Assembly: GCF_041008525.1 (NCBI RefSeq)
Contig: NZ_JBFLUG010000027.1
Span: forward strand, 1 to 64,000
Source: Parafrankia sp041008525
Lineage (GTDB): Bacteria > Actinomycetota > Actinomycetes > Frankiales > Frankiaceae
Direction of reading: 5' to 3'
Length of the DNA stretch: 64,000 bases
The notes under the pieces: generated by a model
Seen by the model: only the letters and a program-made list of their open reading frames with translations
Told to the model about the DNA's origin: nothing
Database searches by the model: none
Made by a program: the position numbers and the translations under genes
Part shown: positions 1 to 8,592 of the stretch, in pieces
Numbering within the stretch: position 1 is the first letter of the stretch
Layout: each line of letters begins with the position of its first letter

Positions 1-205
1 CGCCGCCGGCACCCTGGCCTCCGCCTTCCACGCCCGCGCCCGCGGCGCCACCCTGCGCACCCACCTGGTCAACATCCCCGCCCGCCTCGCTCGCCACGGC
101 CGCGGACACATCACCCTGCACCTGCCCACCAGCTGGCACGCCGAGAACGCCCTGACCGGCCTGTTCCACGCCGTTCACGCGCTCCCACCCGCCCGCGCCG
201 CCTGA
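1..205 (+). CDS. IS1380-type transposase, C-terminal fragment
   Basis: The open frame enters from the left edge (first full codon at position 2) and stops at TGA 203-205, giving about 67 residues. The stretch LVNIPARLARHGR followed by HITLHLPTSW and a terminal Ala/Arg-rich tail matches the end of the DDE domain of IS1380-family transposases, where a 'vPAR-l-r-gRr-l-LP' block closes the fold. Only the 3' end is visible, so it cannot be told whether the element is intact. No terminal inverted repeat was recognised in the following 350 bases. Confidence 0.7.
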   Translation, partial: AAGTLASAFHARARGATLRTHLVNIPARLARHGRGHITLHLPTSWHAENALTGLFHAVHALPPARAA

Positions 206-560
206 ACACCACCACCACCCCGCGGCCCGACACGCACCCGGTCAGCACCACCCGCCCCAGGCCCCCGATTCAGGACCCGGACACACCGCCAACGCGAGCG
301 GCTGACCAGCCACACCCACACACGACTACCGAAAGTTAATAGTCGCTACAGATCGACTGGAATGAGCGCAGGAATCAAGCCGGTGCATCCAGGTTCAGGG
401 GTCTGGCGAAGGCCGGGCTTTCCCACCAGGGACGACGGGCGCGCAGGAACCCTCTGACGCGGAGGACGGCAGGTGCGTTCCCAGGAATCCGTCGCTACCC
501 GGGAAAGGCCGTTGAGGTTGTCCCTTTCATCTGCTGCGCCGCCCGAGACCAGCTGGACTG
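206..560. other. Non-coding gap after the transposase
   Basis: About 355 bases between the transposase end and the SDR gene. No convincing gene, hairpin or insertion-sequence end was recognised. The sequence becomes briefly AT-richer near 330-350. It probably holds the right flank of the insertion sequence and the region downstream of the SDR stop codon. Confidence 0.4.
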
Positions 561-1319
561 CTACAGGTTGTAGCCGCCGGAGACCTCGATGTCCTGGGCC
601 GTGATCCACCGGCCCTCGTCGGCGAGCAGGGCGGCGATCGCCAGGCCGATGTCGTCGGGCTCGCCGAGCCGCCCGAATGCCGTCCTGGCCTCGATCGGGG
701 GAATCACCTCGGGATGGAGCGCGAACGCGTCGCCGGCGATGCGCGTGCGGGTGGCGCCGGGCGAGACAGAATTGACGCGGATGCCGCGCTCACCGAGTTC
801 CTTGGCAAGGTAGCGGGTCAGGACGACCAGTCCGCCCTTCATCGTGCCGTAGGCCGAGTAGCCCGCCTCCAGGCCGGAGAACCGGGCCGTGTTGCTGGCG
901 GTGTTGACGATCGCGCCGCCGTCGGCCAGCAGCGGGAGCAGGGTCTGGGTGAGGAAGTACGGGCCTTTCAGCAGCGCCCGCATGAGCTCGTCGAACATCT
1001 GCTCGGTCGTGTCCTGGAACAGAGCCATCCGACCGAAACCGGCGTTGTTGACCAGGAAGTCGAACGTCTCCCGCTGCCAGGTGTCGCGCAGGGCAGCGAC
1101 GACGGACTCACGGAAGGCCGGGAAAGCCTCCGAGCTGCCGACGTCCAGTGACAGCGCCACGGCCGTGCCGCCGGCCTTCTCGATCGACGAAACAGTTGTC
1201 CGTGCGCCGGCCTCGTTACCGTGGTAGGTGATGATCACGCCCGTGCCGCGCCGGGCGATCTGACGGGCGGCACTCTGCCCGATGCCGGAGCTGGCACCGG
1301 TGACGATAGCGACCTGCAT
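561..1319 (-). CDS. SDR family NAD(P)-dependent oxidoreductase
   Basis: A classical short-chain dehydrogenase of about 252 residues that should oxidise or reduce an alcohol/ketone with NAD(P). The Rossmann motif TGASSGIG lies near the N terminus, NNAG follows at about residue 93, and the catalytic Ser and YxxxK are visible in SNTARFSG and YSAYGTMKGG. ATG at 1319 is preferred; an in-frame TTG at 1325 overlaps the stop of the upstream esterase gene (TTGA), showing tight coupling. It is the last gene of a three-gene minus-strand operon with the esterase and the monooxygenase-like protein, suggesting a small catabolic or detoxification unit. The substrate is unknown. Confidence 0.88.
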   Translation of the reverse strand: MQVAIVTGASSGIGQSAARQIARRGTGVIITYHGNEAGARTTVSSIEKAGGTAVALSLDVGSSEAFPAFRESVVAALRDTWQRETFDFLVNNAGFGRMALFQDTTEQMFDELMRALLKGPYFLTQTLLPLLADGGAIVNTASNTARFSGLEAGYSAYGTMKGGLVVLTRYLAKELGERGIRVNSVSPGATRTRIAGDAFALHPEVIPPIEARTAFGRLGEPDDIGLAIAALLADEGRWITAQDIEVSGGYNL

Positions 1320-1321
1320 GG

Positions 1322-2371
1322 TCAACCAATCTTCTGTGTAGCGGAAACAGCCGTCGCGGAAACGGTCGTCGCGGGAACAGTCAACGTCCCGCCGGGGCTG
1401 GGGGAAAGCACGCGGGCGAGCCAGTCGCGGCGTGTTCCGCGCGCCGCGGCGGACACCCGGACCTGCGGGAACAGTGCGTCGAAGCCGTGGAAACCGCCGG
1501 CCCAGACATGCAGTTCGGCCTGGCCGCCAGCCGCCCAGATGCGCGTGGCGTAGGCGACGTCCTCGTCGCGGAAGACCTCGGCGGTGCCGGCGTCGATGTA
1601 GGTGGTGGGCAGGCCGGAGACGTCCTCGGCCAGGGCGGGCGAGACGTGGCCGGGCACCTCGCCGTCCGCGAGGTCGCCGAGTACCGATCGCCAGCCGAAC
1701 TCGTTCATCTGCCGGGTCCAGACGCCGGGGTCGCCGGAGAACTGCCGGCTCGACGTCGTGTCGTTGCGGTGGTCGAGCATCGGGCAGATCAGCATCTGGG
1801 CGGCTGTCGCGGGGGTGCCGAGGTCGCGCGCCATCAGGGTGACGCCCGCGGCGAGGCCGCCGCCGGCGCTGGTGCCGGCGACGACGATGCGGCCGGGGTC
1901 GATCCCCAGGTCGTCGGCGTTGTCGGCGGCCCAGAGCAGGCCGCGGTAACAGTCGTCGACCAGGGTCGAGCCGGTGGCCTCGGGCGCCAGTCGGTAGTCC
2001 GCGGAGATGATGACGGCGCCGAACGCATCAAGCCATTCGAGCGGGATGTCGATCTGCGAGAAGCGATCACCCATGATCATTCCACCGCCGTGAATCCAGT
2101 AGACGCACGGCGCCGCCGTCCTGCGCGTGGTTCCGGCGGGGGCAAGGATCGACATGGGGATCCGCGTGCCGTCCGAGGTCGGGATGGTCACCTCGCGCCG
2201 GGTCACGGCTCGCCCTTCGAGATGTGGCTCGAGCGACGTGGAGGCCAGCTGGCGCAGCCGGGCGAGCGACTCGGGCCGGAGCTCGGTGACGAGCGGCATG
2301 CCGGCGAGGGCGGCGCCCAGTTCGGGATCGATGGCGGTTCGGGCCGATGTCACGGTTCGGGCCGATGTCAC
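1322..2371 (-). CDS. Alpha/beta hydrolase, hormone-sensitive-lipase (acetyl-esterase) family
   Basis: A 349-residue esterase of the HSL/family IV type. The oxyanion motif HGGG (in YWIHGGGMIMG) and the nucleophile motif GTSAGG are clear, and a C-terminal Asp (RDEDVAYATR) and His (GGFHGFD) complete the triad. The GTG start at 2371 is supported by GGGGAG five bases upstream. The first codons contain a duplicated 18-base unit encoding TSARTV, so the N terminus is repetitive. It sits between the monooxygenase-like gene (33 bases upstream) and the SDR (overlapping stop/start), so the three are probably co-transcribed. Substrate specificity cannot be read from sequence. Confidence 0.88.
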   Translation of the reverse strand: MTSARTVTSARTAIDPELGAALAGMPLVTELRPESLARLRQLASTSLEPHLEGRAVTRREVTIPTSDGTRIPMSILAPAGTTRRTAAPCVYWIHGGGMIMGDRFSQIDIPLEWLDAFGAVIISADYRLAPEATGSTLVDDCYRGLLWAADNADDLGIDPGRIVVAGTSAGGGLAAGVTLMARDLGTPATAAQMLICPMLDHRNDTTSSRQFSGDPGVWTRQMNEFGWRSVLGDLADGEVPGHVSPALAEDVSGLPTTYIDAGTAEVFRDEDVAYATRIWAAGGQAELHVWAGGFHGFDALFPQVRVSAAARGTRRDWLARVLSPSPGGTLTVPATTVSATAVSATQKIG

Positions 2372-2404
2372 GGTGACTCCCCTTCGAGAATGTCGGGCGG
2401 CGGA

Positions 2405-2710
2405 TCAGAAGGCGGGCTTGCCGCCGACCGGGACCTCGTCGACGTATCGCGGCTCGTCGGCGAGCAGAGGCTGGATCTTCTCGGTCAACGCCCGTGCCGC
2501 ACCGGTGGCGAAGAACCGGCCGTGTGCTTCCTCGCTCGTCCAGCCCTCGGTGACGTGGACGATGTCCGGGTTGCCGGCCGAGCGGCCGATCAGGAAGACG
2601 ACGCAGTCCTCGACGGGCAGGGACGGCGAGTCCAGCAGCAGTCCGACGAGCTCGTCGCCCCTTCCGGGCTGGGCGGTCAGGGTGGCGTGGAATCCGTGGC
2701 TGACGGTCAT
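2405..2710 (-). CDS. Antibiotic biosynthesis monooxygenase (ABM)-like small protein
   Basis: A 101-residue alpha/beta-barrel-type protein. Features typical of the ABM/quinol monooxygenase fold are the N-terminal strand (HGFHATLTAQPGRGDEL), a central strand with DIVHVTEGW and a helix with an EEAHGRFF-like segment (here SEEAHGRFFATGAA). Such proteins act as dimers on quinols or similar aromatics, or as stress-related domains. The ATG at 2710 has GGAGAG about 8 bases upstream; longer in-frame extensions lack support. It is the first gene of the minus-strand operon with the esterase and SDR, and is divergent from the AraC regulator, the most likely controller. Confidence 0.75.
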   Translation of the reverse strand: MTVSHGFHATLTAQPGRGDELVGLLLDSPSLPVEDCVVFLIGRSAGNPDIVHVTEGWTSEEAHGRFFATGAARALTEKIQPLLADEPRYVDEVPVGGKPAF

Positions 2711-2898
2711 GGCAGCGGCTCTCCGGGATCGTGAAGGAGGTGCAGGCTGGAGAAGACGGAGGAGAAAGTGGCAGAGGCGGAGCTGTCGGGCACTCCTGGG
2801 ATACCGACCAACCCATGGAAACATCGCTACCAGCGAAAACGTTAGACAGATACCCCTGACCTCTTGCCTGATCCTCTCAGGCACGCGACTATCGCTGG
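2711..2898. promoter_or_regulatory. Divergent promoter region between the ABM operon and the AraC gene
   Basis: A 188-base gap between two divergently transcribed units. Its right half (about 2815-2895) is clearly AT-richer than its surroundings, as expected for back-to-back promoters with an AraC-family operator. No exact operator repeat was identified. Confidence 0.5.
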
Positions 2899-3819
2899 GT
2901 GCTTGTATCGGGTCAGGAGCTTGCCGAGATGCGTGACCTGGTCTCCCGGCACGCCCGGCCGGACATGACCACCGCCATCGACGGTGTCCTCGCCTCGAAG
3001 GTCGAGTACTCGACCGAGCCGTCGCCGTCGATGTCAGGGACCGTGCTTGCCCTGGTGGCGCAGGGGGCGAAGCGGATCGCGCTGGGCGACCGCCTGTACG
3101 AGTACCGCGCCGGCCAGTACCTCGTCGCCTCGGTCGACCTGCCCATCACCGGCCAGTACGTCGAGGTGTGCCCGGAGCGGCCGTCGCTGGGCTTCGGGCT
3201 GGTCCTGAACCCCGCCGCCGTCGCCGAGCTCCTGCTGCGGGCGACCCCGGCGGACCTGCCGCCCGTCGGCGGTGGTGCGCCCTCGGGTATGGCTGTCAGC
3301 GACGCGTCCCCGGGGCTCGTCGACGCGGTGATCCGGATGCTGCGGCTGCTCGACCAGCCCCGGGACCGCCCCGTGCTGGCGCCGCTGATCGAGCGGGAGA
3401 TCCTCTGGCGGGTCATCGTCGGCGAGCAGGGCGCCGTCGTACGTCAGCTCGGCCTTGCCGACAGCAGCCTCAGCCACGTCGCCCGGGCCGTCCGCTGGAT
3501 CCGGGAGCACTACGCGCAGTCGTTCCGGGTCGAGGAGGTCGCTCGGCTGTCCGGCATGAGTGTGTCCGCCTTCTACCGCAACTTCCAGGCCGTCACCGCG
3601 ATGAGCCCCATCCAGTTCCAGAAGCAGATCCGGCTGCAGGAGGCCCGGCTCCTGCTGGCCACCCACCCGGGCGACGTCACCGGGATCAGCCACCGCGTCG
3701 GCTACGACAGCCCCTCGCAGTTCAGCCGCGAGTACCGCCGCCAGTTCGGCATGCCACCCAGCCAGGACGCCGCCCGCATCCGCGGACTGACAGGGCGGGC
3801 CGCGCCCGGCCTCGTCTGA
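2899..3819 (+). CDS. AraC-family transcriptional regulator (AraC_N type)
   Basis: About 306 residues. The N-terminal half matches the cupin-like AraC_N effector domain (TVLALVAQGAKRIALGDRLY, then YLVASVDLPITGQ). The C-terminal hundred residues hold two helix-turn-helix units (FRVEEVARLSGMSVSAFYRN and a second around GISHRVGYDSPSQFSREYRR), the classic AraC signature. GTG at 2899 is one start; ATG at 2929 is an in-frame alternative. It is divergent from the monooxygenase-esterase-SDR operon and most likely controls it in response to the substrate of those enzymes. Confidence 0.9.
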   Translation: MLVSGQELAEMRDLVSRHARPDMTTAIDGVLASKVEYSTEPSPSMSGTVLALVAQGAKRIALGDRLYEYRAGQYLVASVDLPITGQYVEVCPERPSLGFGLVLNPAAVAELLLRATPADLPPVGGGAPSGMAVSDASPGLVDAVIRMLRLLDQPRDRPVLAPLIEREILWRVIVGEQGAVVRQLGLADSSLSHVARAVRWIREHYAQSFRVEEVARLSGMSVSAFYRNFQAVTAMSPIQFQKQIRLQEARLLLATHPGDVTGISHRVGYDSPSQFSREYRRQFGMPPSQDAARIRGLTGRAAPGLV

Positions 3820-3849
3820 GACGCCTCCGCCTCGGGCAGACTGGGGTAC

Positions 3850-4269
3850 ATGACGTCTGCGATCGAGCTGCACGGAGCTCCCCATGTGGAGCGATACCTC
3901 GAGACCGACGGGCGCGACGGGTACCACTGGCGCAACGGCACGACGATCCTGCTGCTGTTCACCACGGGGCGCTCGTCCGGTCTGCCGCGCACCAACGCGC
4001 TGATCTTCCAGCCCTGGGAGGACGCCTACCTCGTCGTCGCCTCGAAGGGCGGCGCCCCGGAGCCGCCGGCGTGGTTCCTCAACCTGGAGGCCAACCCCCT
4101 CGTCGAGGTCCAGATCAAGGGCGAACGCTTCGCCGCCCGCGCCCGGGTCGCCACGCCGGAGGAGAAGCCGGGGATGTGGGCGAAGATGGTCGAGGCCTGG
4201 CCCGACTACGACGACTACCAGACGAAGACAGCACGGACGATCCCGGTGGTCGTACTCGAGCGCGTCTGA
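3850..4269 (+). CDS. Nitroreductase/DUF385 family, deazaflavin (F420)-dependent oxidoreductase
   Basis: A 139-residue protein of the Ddn-like split-barrel family that uses F420H2. The segment GTTILLLFTTGRSSGLPRTN, then a strand with YLVVASKGGAPEPPAWFLNL and the NPLVEVQIKG stretch, are family hallmarks (TtGRkSG, the KGG-x-P-x-W loop, N-P-x-v-x-v). Members reduce quinones or nitroaromatics and are typical of actinobacteria. It follows the AraC gene by 30 bases and may be read with it. A strong hairpin at 4297-4338 lies just downstream. Confidence 0.88.
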   Translation: MTSAIELHGAPHVERYLETDGRDGYHWRNGTTILLLFTTGRSSGLPRTNALIFQPWEDAYLVVASKGGAPEPPAWFLNLEANPLVEVQIKGERFAARARVATPEEKPGMWAKMVEAWPDYDDYQTKTARTIPVVVLERV

Positions 4270-4296
4270 GGGACAGGGCCCGGGCGTATCACTCAG

Positions 4297-4338
4297 CCGT
4301 GGGTGCGGACAACAACTCCGGCCTGTCCGCACCCACGG
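4297..4338. terminator. Bidirectional hairpin terminator
   Basis: A perfect 14-bp inverted repeat (arms 4297-4310 and 4325-4338, loop 14 bases) lies between two convergent genes, the F420-type reductase and the lysozyme-like gene, where a shared terminator is expected. No U tract is present, as is common in high-GC actinobacteria. Confidence 0.75.
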
Positions 4339-4366
4339 TTCGCCCCGTCGGCGGAGCTGCGGGCCA

Positions 4367-5143
4367 TTACCAGGTCCGGGCGAGGACGTTGGTCAGGTAG
4401 CCGGTCATGCGGTCCAGCTTCGGTTTGTCGTCGGGGTTGGCGGCCGAGAGCGTGCCCTGCGCCCATTCCGCGGCCCACGTGGGCACATTGTGGGCGACGA
4501 TGACGTACGTCCAGTTGTGGCCCCATCGATCGGAGTCGTATCGTTCACGCATTGCCCTGGCGGTCGAGTCCAGGGCCCAGTACGGATCGAGCGCCTGCTC
4601 TCTGGTCACGCCCGGCAGGGTGGTGTTCCACTGGCAGAGCCCGAAGTCGGAGTTGGTCCAGTAGCCGACGGCGCCGGGATCCCAGTTGCTTTCCAGGGCA
4701 GTCACGCCCCTCAGCAGGCCGCGTGGAACGGTGTACTTGATGGCGTACCGGTCGGCGATCGGCATGAACAGCGCGTACGACGTCTCCTTGTGCACCAGGC
4801 CGGGCGGGTTCCGCTCGCTGGCGGCGAAGAACATGTCCTGGTTGATAACCGGCTGCCGGTGTTGTTGGAAGGCGACCACCGCGGCCCTCGTCCGATCGGC
4901 GAACCGGCCGTCCGCCGGAATGGGCGTACCGGGGCCGCTGTGCCAGTTCAGCGCCCGCTGGATCGCCTTCACCGCCGCCCGCACGGCGTCGATGTCGCCC
5001 TGACTGCTGCCGTCGGGAGCTCGTTCACCGGCGCCGATTCCGTAGTAGGGGCCGAAACCGGTTCCCGCGGCGTCGATGGTGCCCCCGTAACCGTCTCTCG
5101 GCCAGCTGCCACGACCCACGCGCACCCGGTCCGGTGTGGTCAC
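4367..5143 (-). CDS. Lysozyme/transglycosylase-like protein with peptidoglycan-binding-like segment
   Basis: About 258 residues. The first half contains a peptidoglycan-binding-1-like stretch (AIQRALNWHSG, then DGRFADRTRAAVVAFQQ). The second half resembles a lytic transglycosylase/lysozyme fold: a helix leading to LLRGVTALESNWDPGAVGYW with a likely catalytic Glu, followed by NSDFGLCQWN and a C-terminal helical part. No signal peptide is visible, so export, if any, is not by the classical route. The GTG start at 5143 is chosen because GGAGGAG lies six bases upstream; the open frame extends further but looks non-coding. It may act on cell wall, or be a phage- or spore-related hydrolase. Confidence 0.65.
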   Translation of the reverse strand: MTTPDRVRVGRGSWPRDGYGGTIDAAGTGFGPYYGIGAGERAPDGSSQGDIDAVRAAVKAIQRALNWHSGPGTPIPADGRFADRTRAAVVAFQQHRQPVINQDMFFAASERNPPGLVHKETSYALFMPIADRYAIKYTVPRGLLRGVTALESNWDPGAVGYWTNSDFGLCQWNTTLPGVTREQALDPYWALDSTARAMRERYDSDRWGHNWTYVIVAHNVPTWAAEWAQGTLSAANPDDKPKLDRMTGYLTNVLARTW

Positions 5144-5264
5144 CGTGACTCCTCCTCGCTGCCAGAACATCCTCGCTGCCAGAACATCGCCATCGCCGAG
5201 CGTAGGGTTCTCGATCCGCTCGCGGAACGAAACCGACGGAGTGGCTCGACGTCCTGCGCCGCGG

Positions 5265-6161
5265 TCAGCCGGCGATGGACGGTTCCCGGCCCAGCGTGCG
5301 CAGGAGGTTCTTGCCGAGGGCACCGCCCGGGCGGGCGGCGGGCTGGGCCGGCCCGTCGGCAGCGGAGGCCGGACCGGCGACGTGCACCTGCGCCGGCCGG
5401 CCGAGCATCGGGTCCTGCTCGAGGATGGCGCGTTCGTAGTCACGCATCCTCGGGGAGGGTTCGAGGCCCAGTTCGTCCATCAGCCGGCACCGCAGCGCGC
5501 GGTAGACGTCGAGTGCCTCCGCCTGCCGGCCGCACCGGTACAGCGCGATCATGAGCTGCTGGCTGAATCGTTCCTGGAACGGGTGTTCCCGCAGCAGATC
5601 CCGCAGCAGCGGGATGGTCCTCGCATGCTCGCCGCACTGCAGTTCGCAGTCGATCAGCGATTCGAGGGCGCCCAGCCGTAGCTCCTCGTACCGCGCGGAC
5701 GCCGCGCGGCAGCGGGGGCCGCCGCGGGCCGCGCCGAACATCGGGCCGCGCCAGAGTCCGAGGGCATCCTGCAGCGCCTCGGCGGTGACCGCGGGCGGAG
5801 TGCCGCTCTGCCGGGCACGAATATCCGTCAGGGCGTTCGCGAAGATCTCGGCATCCAGCTCGCCTTCGCCGACAACGAGCTCGTAGCCACTGGAGTGGGC
5901 GATGAGTCGCGACGTGGCCGCGTCGGGTTCCAGCGCGGCCAGCTTCTGCCGGAGCCTGCTGACATGGGCCTGCAGGGCGTTCTCCACCCGGTCCGGATGC
6001 TGGCCGTTCCACAGTTCGTCGATCAGCATCCCGGTGCTGACCAGGCGCTGAGTGCTGGTGAGCAGGGTCAGGAGAAGGGTTCGCTGCAGCGATCCGGTCG
6101 GACGGACGAGCCGGGTTGACGTCTCGATCTCGAGCGGGCCCAGGACACGAAAGATCAGCAT
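5265..6161 (-). CDS. SARP-family transcriptional activator 1 (AfsR/DnrI type)
   Basis: A 298-residue Streptomyces antibiotic regulatory protein. Residues 1-95 form the OmpR-like winged helix (RVLGPLEIE at the start, LIDELW, then ENALQAHVSRLRQKLA) and residues 100-250 the bacterial transcriptional activation domain (LRDLLREHPFQERFSQQLM, ALYRCGRQAEALDVYRALR). A roughly 45-residue tail is unrelated to these domains. SARPs recruit RNA polymerase at cluster promoters. It is divergent from the MFS exporter gene across a 790-base gap and marks the left side of the azoxy-type cluster; a second SARP lies at 9954. Confidence 0.93.
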   Translation of the reverse strand: MLIFRVLGPLEIETSTRLVRPTGSLQRTLLLTLLTSTQRLVSTGMLIDELWNGQHPDRVENALQAHVSRLRQKLAALEPDAATSRLIAHSSGYELVVGEGELDAEIFANALTDIRARQSGTPPAVTAEALQDALGLWRGPMFGAARGGPRCRAASARYEELRLGALESLIDCELQCGEHARTIPLLRDLLREHPFQERFSQQLMIALYRCGRQAEALDVYRALRCRLMDELGLEPSPRMRDYERAILEQDPMLGRPAQVHVAGPASAADGPAQPAARPGGALGKNLLRTLGREPSIAG

Positions 6162-6949
6162 CTTCTCTACTACCCGTGAAGCACTGCGGGACGGTGGGGG
6201 GAACGGCGAGATCGCCGTGGGTCGCCGGGGCGTTCTCGAAATACCTGGCGCTGCGGCACCACGCGGTTCTCCCGACTATGGATGACCTGCCGACCGATAC
6301 CAAGGTCCGACCTGCTTCGCTGCGACCGTGACAACGTCGATGATGACAACGATCCTCCCAGCGCTGGTGTCTTCTCTCTGACAGGCTTTGCAGCCATCCA
6401 CGCCGCCCCGCAGGCAATCTCACCCGCAGGACGCCACACGGATCACAGCTCGACCAACAGTAGCTATCCGTGACCAGATATACACATTGAATAGTAGGCC
6501 TGACATCGCCGTGACGGGGTACTGACGAGTGGAATAACCAGCGGCGTTAGCGGGCACTGATGTCGATCGGCCACCCGCGGAGACCGGTAATTCCGCCACC
6601 GGTTTCGGCGTACCGTCGGCCGTGTGAGCGGCCAGCGCTCCCGGCACCTGCGGTTTCCCGGCCAGCACCGCTCACCCCCACCGCACCGCTGCTTTGCACC
6701 CTTGCATCCGCCTCGAGCACCCTCTCCTGCAGCGGCACCGGCGGATGCAGTTGCTTCAGGCACTCGGACGACCGCTCCGCCAACCGTCCGGACGACCATC
6801 CGGACGACCATCCGGACGACCGTTCAGTCGCGCCGTTCGCTTACCTCGCAGGTAATTGACGGGCCTGCGGCCGGCCATGGATCGTTCCCCCGAGCCAGTT
6901 CCGATCTGGTTCGACCGGCGGATGGTCCTGTCGATGAGGAGTGCCCTCG
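6162..6949. promoter_or_regulatory. Long divergent intergenic region, SARP 1 / MFS exporter
   Basis: About 790 bases without a convincing gene. The stretch around 6440-6560 is markedly AT-richer than its surroundings and is a candidate promoter zone. A 12-base tandem repeat lies at about 6789-6824. Open frames here have shadow-like composition. Being divergent from a SARP and upstream of the exporter, it probably carries cluster control sites. Confidence 0.45.
6789..6824. repeat. 12-base tandem repeat, three copies
   Basis: The unit tccggacgacca is repeated about three times in tandem upstream of the MFS gene. Direct repeats with regular spacing are typical of SARP or other activator sites, but 12-base spacing differs from the usual 11 or 22, so it may be a simple repeat. 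Confidence 0.6.
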
Positions 6950-8449
6950 ATGACCACGAGTTTCAACCCCGCGGCCCCGGCCAGGGCCGCGGGCGCCTCG
7001 ACGGCGGCGCCCGCGGCGCCCCCGTCACCTGCGTCACCGGTCACAAAGCCACATCTCGGAACACTTCTGGTGGTCCTGACCGGCACATTCATGGGCGGCC
7101 TGGACTTCTTCATCGTCAACGTGGCCATCCCCTCCATGCAGATCGATCTGACGGCCAGCGCGGCTGCCATGCAGTTCGTGATCGCCGGATATGCCCTGGC
7201 CTTCGGCTCCGGCATGATCCTGGGCGGCCGGCTCGGTGACATCTACGGGCGGCGCCGCGTCTTCATCGCGGCCATGGCCGTGTTCACGTTGGCGTCGGCT
7301 GCCTGCGGCGTGGCGCCCAACGTCGAACTTCTGATAGCCGCCCGACTCCTCCAGGGAGCCGCCGCCGCGGTGATGTCACCGCAGGTGCTGACTATTCTTG
7401 GCACCACGTACACCGGCGAGGCGAGAGCCCGCGCCATCAATGCCTACGGCATGGCGATGGGTATCTCGGCGGTGTTCGGCCAGCTGATCGGTGGCCTCCT
7501 TATCAAGGGCGACGTTTTCGGGCTGGGCTGGCGGGCCTGTTTCCTCATCAACATTCCCATCGGCCTGGCGGCGATCCTGCTGGCGCCCCGGTGGGTTCCC
7601 GAATCCCGCGCCCCGGGCCGCCCCAGGCTCGACATCGTCGGCACGCTCATCGTGACGGCGGCCCTGGTCGCCGTCGTGCTGCCGCTGATCGAAGGCCGGG
7701 AGCAGGGCTGGCCGCTGTGGTCCTGGCTCCTCCTGGCCGCCGCGGTGCCGCTGTTCGCGCTGTTCGCCGGCTACGAACGCGCGGCAGCCCGACGCGGTGC
7801 CTCGCCCCTGATCGACCTGAGCCTCTTCCGTGAACGCGCGTTCACCGCGGGACTGCTGGCCCAGGTGGTCTTCTGGACCGGCCAGGCGTCGTTCTTCCTG
7901 GTCTTCGCCATCTACGTACAGCAGGGCCGAGGGCTGGACGCCCTGGAGGCGGGGCTCATCTTCGTCGCGATCGGCGGCGGCTACATGGCCACCTCGATGA
8001 CCGCGCGACACGTAGCCGCCCGGTTGGGCCGGCAGGTCATCGCGCTGGGCGGGGTGCTGCGAATGATCGCCCTGACGGCAATGGTGATCATTCTCTACGC
8101 CGCGAGCAGCGATGTGAGCCTCGGCTGGCTGATCCCGGCGCTCATCCTCGACGGTGCCGGAATGGGGCTCGCGGTGGCTCCGCTCGCGGCGACGGTGATC
8201 TCCCGCATCACCCCGGCACACGCCGGCTCCGCGACCGGCGTCCTGACCACCGGAGTGCAGATCGGCAACGCACTCGGCGTCGCGCTGATCGGCGTGATCT
8301 TCTACGACATCATCGGCGACGGCGCGGGCCTGGAGACGTTCACCGACGCCTTCCGGACCAGCCTGTTCTTCCTCATCGGCATCGGGGCCGCGCTCGCTCT
8401 GCTGGTCCAGCTACTCCCCCGGGTGCCACGCGGCGCGGGTGGCCGCTAG
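6950..8449 (+). CDS. MFS exporter, DHA2 (EmrB/QacA) family
   Basis: About 499 residues with some 14 predicted membrane helices. The motif GRLGDIYGRRRVFIA after helix 2 and the opening FMGGLDFFIVNVAIPSMQID are hallmarks of proton-driven drug exporters of the DHA2 family. ATG 6950 is chosen over GTG 6941 because GAGGAG sits eight bases upstream. It is followed by a hairpin terminator. Within the cluster it is the best candidate for self-resistance and product export; valanimycin producers use an MFS protein (VlmF) in this role. Confidence 0.92.
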   Translation: MTTSFNPAAPARAAGASTAAPAAPPSPASPVTKPHLGTLLVVLTGTFMGGLDFFIVNVAIPSMQIDLTASAAAMQFVIAGYALAFGSGMILGGRLGDIYGRRRVFIAAMAVFTLASAACGVAPNVELLIAARLLQGAAAAVMSPQVLTILGTTYTGEARARAINAYGMAMGISAVFGQLIGGLLIKGDVFGLGWRACFLINIPIGLAAILLAPRWVPESRAPGRPRLDIVGTLIVTAALVAVVLPLIEGREQGWPLWSWLLLAAAVPLFALFAGYERAAARRGASPLIDLSLFRERAFTAGLLAQVVFWTGQASFFLVFAIYVQQGRGLDALEAGLIFVAIGGGYMATSMTARHVAARLGRQVIALGGVLRMIALTAMVIILYAASSDVSLGWLIPALILDGAGMGLAVAPLAATVISRITPAHAGSATGVLTTGVQIGNALGVALIGVIFYDIIGDGAGLETFTDAFRTSLFFLIGIGAALALLVQLLPRVPRGAGGR

Positions 8450-8504
8450 CCGTTTCCCCTCGGGGAGGCGGGCTCGGGCAGTTCGCGTGACAGGTCCCGA
8501 CACC

Positions 8505-8534
8505 ATGCCCCGGCCCATGTCCCGGCCGGGGCAT
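8505..8534 (+). terminator. Hairpin terminator after the MFS gene
   Basis: A perfect 11-bp inverted repeat (8505-8515 and 8524-8534) with an 8-base loop, 55 bases after the exporter stop codon. Confidence 0.65.
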
Positions 8535-8592
8535 TGCCGGCTTTCTGTAGCAACCACATCTCGATCAACCACATCTCGGGCAGGAGGCTCCT

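Noticed and set aside
346..609. Small minus-strand frame after the SDR gene
   Set aside because: It overlaps the SDR 3' end, has unusual composition and no recognisable domain.
6560..6859. Plus-strand frame with RPDDHPDDHPDDR repeats upstream of the MFS gene
   Set aside because: The repeat comes from a 12-base DNA repeat, and the product has no ribosome site or family features.
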